14,919 nucleotides of DNA from Promethearchaeota archaeon (GTDB lineage: Archaea > Asgardarchaeota > Lokiarchaeia > Sigynarchaeales > SOKP01). Under the pieces are notes generated by a model that did not search any database, was not told where the DNA came from, and was given only the letters and a program-made list of their open reading frames with translations. Of the stretch, positions 1 through 7,720 are shown piece by piece (position 1 is the first letter of the stretch; every line of letters begins with the position of its first letter). The position numbers and the translations under genes were made by a program. The DNA is taken from the NCBI GenBank assembly GCA_019058515.1, contig JAHPYY010000090.1, forward strand, positions 1 to 14,919. The letters run 5' to 3'.

Positions 1-570
1 AAACGAATCTTCAACAAAACGATGAACCATACTCGTTTTACCTACTCCTCCCTCACCACCAAGAATAAGTTTAAATGCATACTCTCCTGATTTAATTTTA
101 ATTTGTTGAAGTTCTCCTAATTTTCTTTGAATATCCTCAGTTTCTTTCTGGACACGCAATTTAGGGATGACGGGGCTTACGGTTCTTCCGTCGAAAATAC
201 GCGCAATCTTTTCTGCTGTTAAATAAGCGTAGGGAAATACTGGATCAACCATAGCCATCGAATCGAGTATAGTCACAAACACTGCTTCTGGTCCTGCTTC
301 GCAGAAAATCAGCCTATATTCTTCAGTATCAAAGGTTCCTGTACCAAAGTCTCCTGAAGAAAATTCTTGCGTAATTCTATTAAGAACTGGTTCCACTAAA
401 GCACTCACTCCTCCTATTATCTCCTCATCGAGAGTTTTCTCTGAACTTCCAGAGGCTGCATCCATTACTAATCCATCTCTATTAACGACAATTGCGGCTA
501 TTAAATCTTGCCCAACTTCTTGTTGATACCATTGGAGCAAAGCTTTCAACTTTTTTGTGTCTACAGACAA
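1..570 (-). CDS. Roadblock/LC7 domain fused to Ras-like small GTPase (partial, 3' part outside window)
   Basis: Reading leftward, 190 codons are open up to the window edge. Residues about 8-128 look like a roadblock/LC7 fold: an N-terminal helix, then a strand reading DLIAAIVVNRDGLVMDAAS, a long helix, and an acidic beta hairpin ending at IFCEAGPEAVFVTILD. A short charged linker (about 138-158, likely helical) follows. Then comes the start of a G domain: the strand AFKLILGG runs into the P-loop GEGGVGKTS (about 172-180), which aligns with the Ras P-loop including both glycines. The switch regions and the NKxD and SAK motifs lie outside the window. Roadblock proteins regulate or scaffold small GTPases, and this fusion is a feature known from Asgard genomes. 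I chose TTG at 570 as start because a GAGGT motif lies 9 nt before it and an in-frame stop (595-597) lies just upstream. Function beyond GTP-binding signalling or trafficking-like regulation is inference. Confidence 0.85.
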   Translation of the reverse strand, partial: MSVDTKKLKALLQWYQQEVGQDLIAAIVVNRDGLVMDAASGSSEKTLDEEIIGGVSALVEPVLNRITQEFSSGDFGTGTFDTEEYRLIFCEAGPEAVFVTILDSMAMVDPVFPYAYLTAEKIARIFDGRTVSPVIPKLRVQKETEDIQRKLGELQQIKIKSGEYAFKLILGGEGGVGKTSMVHRFVEDSF

Positions 571-579
571 ACCTATGAG

Positions 580-641
580 ACCTCTTTCAAAAATCTATTC
601 CAAACTTATAGTTTAGAACGATAATTATATTATATATCTAT
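580..641 (-). promoter_or_regulatory. Promoter and ribosome binding site of the roadblock-GTPase gene
   Basis: On the minus strand AGAGGT (585-580) sits 9 nt before the TTG start and matches the archaeal Shine-Dalgarno. Two TATA-like boxes lie upstream: ACTATAAGT at 612-604 and an ATATAATATAAT stretch at about 641-630. The more distal box leaves a leader long enough to include the Shine-Dalgarno, so it is the better candidate. The remaining bases up to the tRNA promoter are AT-rich with no reading frame or RNA fold that I could recognise. Confidence 0.4.
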
Positions 642-716
642 ATTCAAAAAAAAATGTAATATAAATTTATGTTATTTAGAACTCTACTGACAACTAAATG
701 TCCTTGAACAATAAAG

Positions 717-746
717 ATTTTATAATTTCAAATTTTTACTATAATA
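717..746 (+). promoter_or_regulatory. TATA-like boxes upstream of tRNA-Leu
   Basis: TTTTATAATT (717-726) and CTATAATAG (about 739-747) both resemble archaeal TATA elements. The second lies about 40 bp before the first base of the tRNA, which would give a 5' leader of roughly 15 nt for RNase P to remove. This rests on spacing and composition only. Confidence 0.35.
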
Positions 747-782
747 GAGCAATCTGAAGATGAAAAGAATGTGATAGAATAG

Positions 783-867
783 GGAGGAGTCGCCAAGTCT
801 GGTCTACGGCGCTGCGCTGAGGTCGCAGTGACAGAGGTCTTCGTGGGTTCAAATCCCACCTCCTCTA
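783..867 (+). tRNA. tRNA-Leu (anticodon GAG), no intron, CCA not encoded
   Basis: A class II cloverleaf can be folded by hand. The acceptor is GGAGGAG (783-789) against CTCCTCT (860-866), with A867 as discriminator. The D stem is GCC/GGC (792-794 with 808-810) and holds the conserved GG at 801-802. The anticodon stem is CTGCG/CGCAG (812-816 with 824-828) with loop CTGAGGT, giving anticodon GAG at 819-821, which reads CUC and CUU leucine codons. A long variable arm (829-842, GAC/GTC stem) and the T arm GTGGG-TTCAAAT-CCCAC (843-859) complete it. The long variable arm and A73 fit archaeal leucine identity. The first acceptor pair is a G-U wobble. The anticodon loop is continuous, so there is no intron at the usual site, and no CCA follows. 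Confidence 0.95.
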
Positions 868-901
868 TATTACATGGTTGGCTGATAGTTGCATATTTCG
901 G

Positions 902-988
902 CTATAAAACCTTAACAAATACCAATATCCAAACTGTTTTTTAGAATAACAATAAAGGTTAAAACGAGGTTTTTGCTTATTTAAATAT
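902..988 (+). promoter_or_regulatory. Candidate promoter elements for the M28 peptidase gene
   Basis: CTATAAAAC (902-910) and TTATTTAAATA (978-988) are TATA-like. The second would place transcription start near 1010, only just ahead of the Shine-Dalgarno, whereas the first would give a leader of about 90 nt. A T6 run at 937-942 between them could terminate transcription coming from the tRNA. All of these are pattern matches only. Confidence 0.3.
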
Positions 989-1010
989 TTAATTAAGAAG
1001 CAATCTGAGT

Positions 1011-1015
1011 AAGGT
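1011..1015 (+). promoter_or_regulatory. Shine-Dalgarno that supports a TTG start
   Basis: AAGGT lies 8 nt before TTG at 1024. No ATG or GTG start exists in this frame ahead of the first conserved segment, so this motif decides the start of the M28 gene. Confidence 0.55.
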
Positions 1016-1023
1016 ACAACTAA

Positions 1024-2217
1024 TTGGTATCAGATCAAAAAAAACCTCTAATTTCACACATTGAATCGCTAGGATTTAATAGAACCGCTGCTACTTTAGG
1101 AGAGAGAAAGGTGGTTAACTACATTGAAAACGAGTTATCAGCGCTTAATATATCCTCTAAAATTGACTATTTTCGTTGGATTGGTCCCAACCGCATAGTC
1201 ATCAGAATACTATATCTAATTATACTAAGTTATATGTTTATTTTTCGGTTATACCTCCTAATTGCTGTGTATTTTGTAGTCAAATTTGTGCCATCAAAAA
1301 TGCGGCACATAAGTTTAATCGAAAAAAAAGAATCTAGAAACCTTTCTTGTTTAATACCCTCATTAAATAAAGATATCAACTCACGTATAGTCATTTTAAC
1401 AGCCCATCACGATTCAATTTTATCTAGGTATCCATATAGAGTTCAAAAAAGGGTGAATTTGATTTTAAGAGTGACCACTGTTCCATATTATATATTTATT
1501 TTAGTCTTGTCGGTCTATTTTAGTATTTTTTTATTCTTTGAGTTAGAAGTAGATCCAAATCTGATTTTCATCGTTGGTATCTCATCGATATTGGGATTAA
1601 TTATTATTATCCCAATGATGCTTTATTTTTTTGGAGCCAAATCTGGCGAATTTACGGGATCTATTGATAACGCCAGTGGTATTAGCGTACTTCTAGAGTT
1701 AGCAAACAGAATTAAAACGGAACCTTTGAAACGAACTACGGTGCTTTTACTATGGACAGGAGCGGAAGAATTTGGTACAAAGGGAGCGAAACATTTTTGT
1801 AAACTAAATATGGGTAACTTTAATGATCGATTTGACCTTAATCGGAGTGCTCTAATTAACATTGACATGGTGGGATCATACATAGGACTGGTAGACAAAA
1901 ACGGAATCTTAAGAAACAATTTAAAAAACGAAGCGTTAAATAAAGCGCTAATTAAAATAGCTAAGGAGGAAAATTTAGTTATTCAAACATATTCGAAAAA
2001 TTATAAAATAAAAAGTGATCATAATCCCTTCTTTAATTATTCTTTAAAACATGACTTATCGTTCAATACATGTTGTATACACTCTGTAGATGATTCTCGA
2101 TTCATACATTCTTTGGAAGATACCCCAGATAAATGTTCTGAGAAAAATCTGCAGAATTGTGCCATATTGATAGAAAAATTGCTAAGGAAATTAGATGCAA
2201 ACCAAATAATGATTTAA
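1024..2217 (+). CDS. Membrane-bound M28-family zinc metallopeptidase
   Basis: The 397-residue product carries the set of M28 di-zinc aminopeptidase motifs: AHHDS (H128, D130), SIDNASG (D215, the bridging metal ligand), TGAEEFG (E248/E249, catalytic base and ligand), INIDMVG (D281) and a late His in FIHSLEDTP (H362). All five positions are intact, so an active peptidase is expected. The hydrophobic segments are unusual. One lies at about 58-89, before the catalytic core. Two more (about 147-172 and 179-204) sit between the HxD motif and the D215 motif, where soluble M28 enzymes have only a short loop. If both motif halves face the same side, the two helices form a membrane hairpin that anchors the active site at the bilayer. 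I see no N-terminal signal peptide. Start is TTG with AAGGT upstream. The substrate cannot be read from the sequence. The gene ends tail-to-tail on DP2. Confidence 0.85.
   Translation: MVSDQKKPLISHIESLGFNRTAATLGERKVVNYIENELSALNISSKIDYFRWIGPNRIVIRILYLIILSYMFIFRLYLLIAVYFVVKFVPSKMRHISLIEKKESRNLSCLIPSLNKDINSRIVILTAHHDSILSRYPYRVQKRVNLILRVTTVPYYIFILVLSVYFSIFLFFELEVDPNLIFIVGISSILGLIIIIPMMLYFFGAKSGEFTGSIDNASGISVLLELANRIKTEPLKRTTVLLLWTGAEEFGTKGAKHFCKLNMGNFNDRFDLNRSALINIDMVGSYIGLVDKNGILRNNLKNEALNKALIKIAKEENLVIQTYSKNYKIKSDHNPFFNYSLKHDLSFNTCCIHSVDDSRFIHSLEDTPDKCSEKNLQNCAILIEKLLRKLDANQIMI
2214..2217. other. Interlocked stop codons of M28 and DP2 genes
   Basis: The four bases TTAA contain TAA for the plus-strand peptidase (2215-2217) and TAA for the minus-strand polymerase (2214-2216). 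There is no intergenic space. On the minus strand the two terminal Phe codons and the stop form a T7 run (2222-2216), so a possible archaeal oligo-U termination signal lies inside the DP2 coding end. Confidence 0.9.
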
Positions 2218-5200
2218 AAAAACTCTGATAAGTGTTGCTGTTTAATTTTAGGATTATTTGTTAAACTTTCAATGTATTCTTTGACCAATGTCATTCTTTG
2301 AACGGTATACTGATCTAAATCAAAGTCTGAAGTCATTTTTAGCGCTCTTGGAATGTATTTTTCGATGCTCCCTTTATTTACCGTCAAAATCACCTTATTT
2401 CCGCAGTTTGGACATTTTCCAGAATTTGAAATCGGGGGTCTTCGGTACTTAGTATTGCATTTTACACATCTAAAGGTCTGTACAGAAAATTTCCGTAGAT
2501 TGCCTAAGATATCTGGATTAAAATGGGTTACCAATATCTTTTCTGCCACAGCTTTTTCGTCCACAGCATCGATAATTTTTGCAATGGTTAACTGAGCTTC
2601 GACCTTTTCATCCATAGAACCGTAAGTTTTATAACTTGTTGTTTTTGGTCCTTCATTGATATCCATTGTAGGAATGTTATATCCTATGTTTTCATATTGA
2701 TTTTGTGTTCCTAATTTAGAAGATACTAACTGCATTATATCCTCGATTTCTCCTGGAGTCGCGTAGCTTTCGGTTGCTTGATAAAATTCTAATGGGTATC
2801 GATATAACGTGTCTATATTGTGGGCTTCAACATCTACCTCGTTAGGATCCAGCTTAGAAGAAATAACTAATGTAGCGTCCATTCTTCCACCGATTTTACT
2901 TGGTAAATAATATCTGGAGAAGTTTAAAAGTGGATCCAAGAGAAGCATTACTCCATCCTCGTCTCCATCACAATTTCTACGTTTCGCGGCGTGCCAAAAT
3001 GGATGGGCGTATATTGACCTGGCGGGACTGAATCCAATAATCCTTCCAATTATGCCTGCGCTAGTATGTGGAGCAAGACCAACTACTAAATGCCCAATTA
3101 AGTCTTCTTTACTATTAACATTATAAAAGCGATTCATGTGATAAAACAACTCTAGCTCGTCGTCTATAAAACTTGCTACTTTAATTAAGTAATTTGCGCA
3201 ATCCTCTGACAGTAAGATGTCTTGGACTTTCAATTCGATGATTTGTTCTTTGTTAAGAATTGGATTTCTTTTATAGTCTCTTTCATATCCTAAAGCTATA
3301 AGTTTTTCGACGGAACATCCGATTTCTTTGGGTTTAAAATGAGTTAAAGGGATATCTGTAGCATCATATCTGATTTCTGCCGTCTTATAAACTAATACAT
3401 GGTTTTTGGCTCTTAATATCCCTTTTTCAATCGGTTCGGGCACTTTGAACTGATTTGTTAATCCAAATATTCCTTTCATTTTCTCCGGTAAGTTGAGTTT
3501 GAGACCAGTTAATTTATTAGAAACATGATTTCGAAAGTTAAATAACGCTTCGCCAGATGATTTTATTAAATTTCCACATTTAGAACAGATATTCCGGTCA
3601 TTTAAATTCATTGGATTGTAAAGCGTCTTACATTTTTCACAAACCGATCTTGTTTCAGTATGAGTTCCGCATTTTATACATGTATTGAAAATATTCACAT
3701 TTCCGCATTTTGGGCATTCTTTTCTACACACATCGATCTTAACTTTTCCTAGTTCCATCGCTTTTTCAACTAACCGAGAATTGCCAACTTTATCGCTTAG
3801 TGGAAACAAGGTGTGAACTCCTTTCATGCTTTTCCGCTCAGATTTTTCGGGACGTCCCATGCGCGTTCCCATGTAGTACGGAGCTTTGTTTTTTATTACA
3901 ATTGAAGAACACTTAAAAAAATAATCAAACACATTTTCAGCTTCTTTAAAAGGTAAATCATTATGATTATTCAAATTAAAAATAGTTATGTAAATAGTAT
4001 TCATTTGATCAGAAAATTTAATAAAATCGCCCTCAATATTATGGAGAATGAAGGCTTTTTCTAAAAGGACCTTCAAGGAGGCATTATTAGGCAATTCTAT
4101 GTATTTTTCTTGAGGGTTATAGGATTCTAAAAATGCCTTTCTTATCAATTGAACTTCTTCAATGTTTAAGTTCCCCCAATAATCGGTATAGTCTGGATGT
4201 AGAGGGACATGAAATTTTCTTGCTAGCTCTATAGCTATTTCAGCTGTGGGTGTATTATTTATCGGATCATCAATATATATTTGAAGTTTATTTTCAGAAA
4301 TACCAAGATCATTAAGGTTTTTTTCCAATTCGAGAGCCCACCACTCTGGAACATAGCCTGAGGGAACAAGTTTGTGGTTATTTTCCGCGAATTCTCCAAA
4401 TCCAATTAAAATATCTCCTAAAAATAAAATCCTTTGAGCTCTCTCATACACATTCATTGCAATCGTTGAATTTGAAACTCTAACTACATCCCCACTGGTT
4501 AATTTAACAATCGGCGGTTCAATTGAGTTTACTGGGCAAACGCTTGCACTTTTCCCGGGTCTTTCTATTCTCAACTGTGTTCCTATAGCGATGAAACTAT
4601 CAAGTAATGTCATTGTTGCGGGATGCATACCCACTGCAGCTAAGCCTGTATTTCTTGATCTACCGTATCTAATTCTGTGACCTCCGATTCTTGAGGGATG
4701 GCTGAATACAGGCCTACCAGCGATGATATCGGCCACATACTTGGAATTTGGAGTTATTTTCTTAGCATCTAAATGAATTGAAGGAGTGGATTCATTTTTT
4801 AGTGTTTTCTTATGGCTATCTCCAATTTTTTTTAGCTCGATTAACCAATCCCAATCGGTTAAATTCATTGTCTGTGCGATTTTATGTAATTTTGGCGCTT
4901 TCAAGATTATCCCATCGTTTAAAACGAGACATGCGCCTCCTCGTATATTATTGGTCTCAATTCTCGGTAAGTCTCTAAAAGCTGAAACTTCCTCGAGTTC
5001 GGTAGCATCTCCGTTAATTTCAACGGGTAAATGTTCAATGGCAAATCTGATTTCTTCGTGCGAAGAAGGATATTGTAAATGAACTCTTCTATCGTAAAGT
5101 TTTACCTCTTCTACATTTCTCCCTATTTCTGCTTCAGTTGCTTTATATTTCGGTATGCTTGCCTTGTTTCTTACAAAATCGGCTATCAGTACGCATAATG

Positions 5201-5663
5201 CGGCAGTTGTACCTCCAGCGGCTCTAATTGGACCCGCAAAATACAGGGATAAGTATTTATTTCCTTGAGGATCGGTTCTGATTTGAATTTTAGAAATACC
5301 TTCAAGAGGAGCACTCACAACGCCCATGGTCTTAATAGCTAGTCCAACTCTAATAGCCCTTTCAACTCTTAATTCAATGTCTTCAATATTTCCGATTTTT
5401 TTATCTAGAATGTCAGACACAATTTTAAACACTATTTCGTCGTCTGACAACCCTTTTTTTTTAAGATCACGGATATTAGAGCCAACACCCTCAGGACCTA
5501 TTAATTTTTCAACTCTTCCTGCCAAATCTTTAGCTTGGGGCGACTCAACAAATAATTCAGGATCATATCCCTTGCTTCTCGCCTTTTGCGCTATTTTATA
5601 ACAATTATCAACCTGTTCGTGTATTTTGTCAAAGTATTTTACCATATAGTCGCTTATCTCCAT
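2214..5663 (-). CDS. polC: DNA polymerase D large (catalytic) subunit DP2
   Basis: This is a full-length DP2 of 1149 residues, counted from the ATG at 5663. PolD is the replicative polymerase of most archaea outside Crenarchaeota; DP2 holds a two-barrel active site like that of RNA polymerase. The start reads MEISDYMVKYF and continues to ARSKGYDPE, in register with the N terminus of euryarchaeal DP2. The catalytic loop NCDGDEDG supplies the two metal-binding aspartates (D899, D901), followed by LPSKIGGRMDATLV. Cysteine pairs at 646-696 form a central zinc-ribbon region, and CxxC pairs at 1066/1069 and 1084/1087 form the C-terminal zinc module that contacts DP1. The last eight residues, QQHLSEFF, are a canonical PIP box for PCNA. 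There is no intein at the catalytic loop, where some DP2 genes carry one. A TTG at 5678 could add five residues, but a GGAG lies 9 nt before the ATG, so I prefer the ATG. Confidence 0.97.
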   Translation of the reverse strand: MEISDYMVKYFDKIHEQVDNCYKIAQKARSKGYDPELFVESPQAKDLAGRVEKLIGPEGVGSNIRDLKKKGLSDDEIVFKIVSDILDKKIGNIEDIELRVERAIRVGLAIKTMGVVSAPLEGISKIQIRTDPQGNKYLSLYFAGPIRAAGGTTAALCVLIADFVRNKASIPKYKATEAEIGRNVEEVKLYDRRVHLQYPSSHEEIRFAIEHLPVEINGDATELEEVSAFRDLPRIETNNIRGGACLVLNDGIILKAPKLHKIAQTMNLTDWDWLIELKKIGDSHKKTLKNESTPSIHLDAKKITPNSKYVADIIAGRPVFSHPSRIGGHRIRYGRSRNTGLAAVGMHPATMTLLDSFIAIGTQLRIERPGKSASVCPVNSIEPPIVKLTSGDVVRVSNSTIAMNVYERAQRILFLGDILIGFGEFAENNHKLVPSGYVPEWWALELEKNLNDLGISENKLQIYIDDPINNTPTAEIAIELARKFHVPLHPDYTDYWGNLNIEEVQLIRKAFLESYNPQEKYIELPNNASLKVLLEKAFILHNIEGDFIKFSDQMNTIYITIFNLNNHNDLPFKEAENVFDYFFKCSSIVIKNKAPYYMGTRMGRPEKSERKSMKGVHTLFPLSDKVGNSRLVEKAMELGKVKIDVCRKECPKCGNVNIFNTCIKCGTHTETRSVCEKCKTLYNPMNLNDRNICSKCGNLIKSSGEALFNFRNHVSNKLTGLKLNLPEKMKGIFGLTNQFKVPEPIEKGILRAKNHVLVYKTAEIRYDATDIPLTHFKPKEIGCSVEKLIALGYERDYKRNPILNKEQIIELKVQDILLSEDCANYLIKVASFIDDELELFYHMNRFYNVNSKEDLIGHLVVGLAPHTSAGIIGRIIGFSPARSIYAHPFWHAAKRRNCDGDEDGVMLLLDPLLNFSRYYLPSKIGGRMDATLVISSKLDPNEVDVEAHNIDTLYRYPLEFYQATESYATPGEIEDIMQLVSSKLGTQNQYENIGYNIPTMDINEGPKTTSYKTYGSMDEKVEAQLTIAKIIDAVDEKAVAEKILVTHFNPDILGNLRKFSVQTFRCVKCNTKYRRPPISNSGKCPNCGNKVILTVNKGSIEKYIPRALKMTSDFDLDQYTVQRMTLVKEYIESLTNNPKIKQQHLSEFF

Positions 5664-5960
5664 AATCTTCTGCTCCAATTTTAGAGGATTTAATATTGTC
5701 TATATTTAATAAAAATAATTTCCTACATCAAAATTAAAAAAAATTATTAACTGGGTATGTTGGGTTATGTCGTTATAAAAACAAATAGACTCCGTTGTTT
5801 TAAAAAAAAAATTATTAATATATCGCATGAGAATTTGATATAGTTTCCCTTTTATTTTGAAAATAGGGATTTCCAATTCTTTGGACTCTTGTGATATATA
5901 TTTTTCACTTAATAATAAAGGATTTAATAAGATAGCAATTGAAAATATTAGCTACAAACC
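5664..5960. promoter_or_regulatory. Divergent control region between DP2 and DP1
   Basis: About 300 AT-rich bases separate the diverging polymerase genes. On the minus side a TTTATTAAATATAG box (about 5713-5700) and GGAG (5676-5673) serve DP2. On the plus side GATATATATTTTT (5893-5905) and TTTAATAA (5923-5930) are TATA candidates for DP1; the nearer box gives almost no leader and no Shine-Dalgarno precedes the ATG. Two symmetric elements lie centrally: TATTTTGAAAATA (5853-5865) and TCCAA-TTCT-TTGGA (5872-5885). Either could bind a regulator common to both subunits. No reading frame or RNA gene is visible here. Confidence 0.5.
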
Positions 5961-7685
5961 ATGACAAATTCTGAAGCGTTAGGAATCAAAAAGGCTTTGT
6001 TAAAAACAATTATCCAATCGGGATTTAATATATCTCCCGAGACATTAGATTTTATCATCAAACTACCCGATCCAAATAAAGAAATAAAACTAATCTTTAA
6101 AAAAAGCCCATCAGTTTCAGATTCTAATAACCACCTCACAAAAAGCCTTTTAAAAAAAATTATATACAAAAACAAGGAATATTTTTCTCAAAAAACAGTT
6201 GAAAGCCTAAATGATGAAGAAAAAACCTCACAAGAGCAATCTCGGTTAAAAATCGAAAATACTCGCAAAATCCTGAGGAAAGATAAGCAGCAAACTATAG
6301 CTACAACGGAACGAGAATCTCCTGAACTAGCCATTACCACACCAGCTAAAATTAAAAAAAAAAGTCAATATGCAGGGGCGAAATCCTCGCTTAATTTCAA
6401 TCCTTTAGCAAAAGAATTTGATAGCGAATTAAAAATCCTAAAAGATCCCACTGGCAAAATATTTACAAATGGTGAATACGATGACTTCTACAATCTGACT
6501 ATGAATAAATACGAAGTGCTTAGGAAATTAATGAAAAATCGCTCTGAAGTGCATTCTGCCTCAAATATAAAAAATATAATTCGTATTCCAGATCAAACAG
6601 AAGTTTCCGCCATCGGTTTAGTGAAAAGTATAAGGAAAACAAAAAAAGGAAATTATTTCATGGATTTAGAAGATCATACCGGCGAAATTGGAGTATTAAT
6701 TAATAAAAACATTGAAAACGAGCCCGAATTCAAGAATCTTGTAGAAAAAATAATCGAAGACCAATTATTATATATACAAGGACAATACAGCCCTAACAAC
6801 AGTCAACAAAGAGGTATTATTTACGCTAATTATATTACAAAAATAGACTTACCCACCGACTTTACACCTAACACTGCTTCGGAAGAACTTTCGATTGCAT
6901 TACTGTCAGATTCACACATAGGTAGTAAGGAATTTGAAGAAAAGTTGTTTTTAAAGTTCATTAAATTTCTAACAGGCGATTATGGAAACTCAAAGATAAG
7001 GGCTATTGCGGGAAAAGTAAAATATATCATCATTAATGGAGATTTAATAGACGGAGTCGGAGTTTACCCTAATCAAAAAGAAGATTTAAACATTAGCGAT
7101 ATTTTTAAACAATACAAATATTGTTCTGAGTTAATAAGTCAAATTCCAGAGTATATTACTATCATATACAGTTCGGGAAACCACGAACCAGTAAGAAATG
7201 CGATCCCGCGTCCAGCTGTGCCAAAAAAATATTGCAATCCATTGAAGGATTTGGAAGTGGTATGCGTCGGCAATCCATGTTTAATTCAGACTCATAGCGT
7301 GAACTCTTTAGTTTTTCATGGGGATAGCATGTTAGATTTAAATATGTTAGTTCCATCCTTACAGAACGACAATCCTGTAAACACCATGAAAGAACTGTTA
7401 ATATGTAGACATTTGGCACCAGTTTTTGGAAAAAAGACTCAAATTGCTCCAGTGGACAAGGATTGGCTAATTATAGACAAAATTCCAGACATTTTTCATA
7501 CAGGCCATGTCCATATCAACGGTCTTGGATCATATAGAAATGTTACTTTAGTAAACTCAGGATGTTTTCAATCTCAAACGGATTTTATGAAAAGTTTTGG
7601 TATAAATCCAACTCCAGGAATAGTTCCAGTTGTTAACCTTAAGAGTTATGAACAAGTTGAGTTTGATTTTAAAAAAACTATTTGA
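5961..7685 (+). CDS. polB: DNA polymerase D small subunit DP1 (3'-5' exonuclease)
   Basis: The 574-residue product is the proofreading partner of DP2. Residues about 1-75 form a helical N-terminal domain, and about 80-145 is a Lys/Ser/Thr-rich, probably disordered linker. Residues about 210-300 are an OB fold (VSAIGLVKSIRKTKKGNYF and on). From about 310 comes a calcineurin-like phosphoesterase domain with every metal-binding motif present: LLSDSHIG (D317, H319), INGDLIDG (D361), SSGNHEP (N407, H408), VFHGDS (H453) and HTGHVH (H516, H518). These motifs are intact in archaeal DP1 and lost in the eukaryotic B-subunits, so an active Mre11-like exonuclease is expected. The ATG at 5961 has no Shine-Dalgarno but a TATA-like box about 33 bp upstream, suggesting a short or absent leader. 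The gene diverges from DP2 and converges on orc1/cdc6. The gene symbol polB follows the archaeal convention for this subunit and must not be confused with family-B polymerase. Confidence 0.96.
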   Translation: MTNSEALGIKKALLKTIIQSGFNISPETLDFIIKLPDPNKEIKLIFKKSPSVSDSNNHLTKSLLKKIIYKNKEYFSQKTVESLNDEEKTSQEQSRLKIENTRKILRKDKQQTIATTERESPELAITTPAKIKKKSQYAGAKSSLNFNPLAKEFDSELKILKDPTGKIFTNGEYDDFYNLTMNKYEVLRKLMKNRSEVHSASNIKNIIRIPDQTEVSAIGLVKSIRKTKKGNYFMDLEDHTGEIGVLINKNIENEPEFKNLVEKIIEDQLLYIQGQYSPNNSQQRGIIYANYITKIDLPTDFTPNTASEELSIALLSDSHIGSKEFEEKLFLKFIKFLTGDYGNSKIRAIAGKVKYIIINGDLIDGVGVYPNQKEDLNISDIFKQYKYCSELISQIPEYITIIYSSGNHEPVRNAIPRPAVPKKYCNPLKDLEVVCVGNPCLIQTHSVNSLVFHGDSMLDLNMLVPSLQNDNPVNTMKELLICRHLAPVFGKKTQIAPVDKDWLIIDKIPDIFHTGHVHINGLGSYRNVTLVNSGCFQSQTDFMKSFGINPTPGIVPVVNLKSYEQVEFDFKKTI

Positions 7686-7720
7686 AGTTGTAAATTAAAA
7701 ATAAAGAGATTTTCAGATTT
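7686..7720. terminator. Convergent termination zone between DP1 and orc1/cdc6
   Basis: Only 35 bases lie between the facing stop codons. The plus strand has TTTT at 7710-7713 and T5 at 7718-7722, and the minus strand has T-runs within about 7707-7695. Oligo-T tracts without hairpins are the known form of archaeal intrinsic terminators, so this short gap probably stops transcription from both sides. Confidence 0.45.

Noticed and set aside
810..830. Intron in the tRNA anticodon loop, suggested by the nearby archease gene
   Set aside because: The seven-base loop CTGAGGT is closed by a perfect five-pair stem, so no insertion is present.
2930..2975. Possible intein at the DP2 catalytic loop
   Set aside because: Some archaeal DP2 genes carry an intein here, but the sequence runs NCDGDEDGVMLLLD without interruption.
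4778..5601. Several plus-strand frames opposite DP2
   Set aside because: They are shadows of the strongly conserved DP2 frame. The peptides are Ser/Leu-rich, without motifs, and two overlap each other.
5790..5825. A9-10 run and ATTATTAATATAT in the DP2/DP1 gap as a second origin candidate
   Set aside because: AT-richness alone is common throughout this genome segment, and no ORB-like core is present there.
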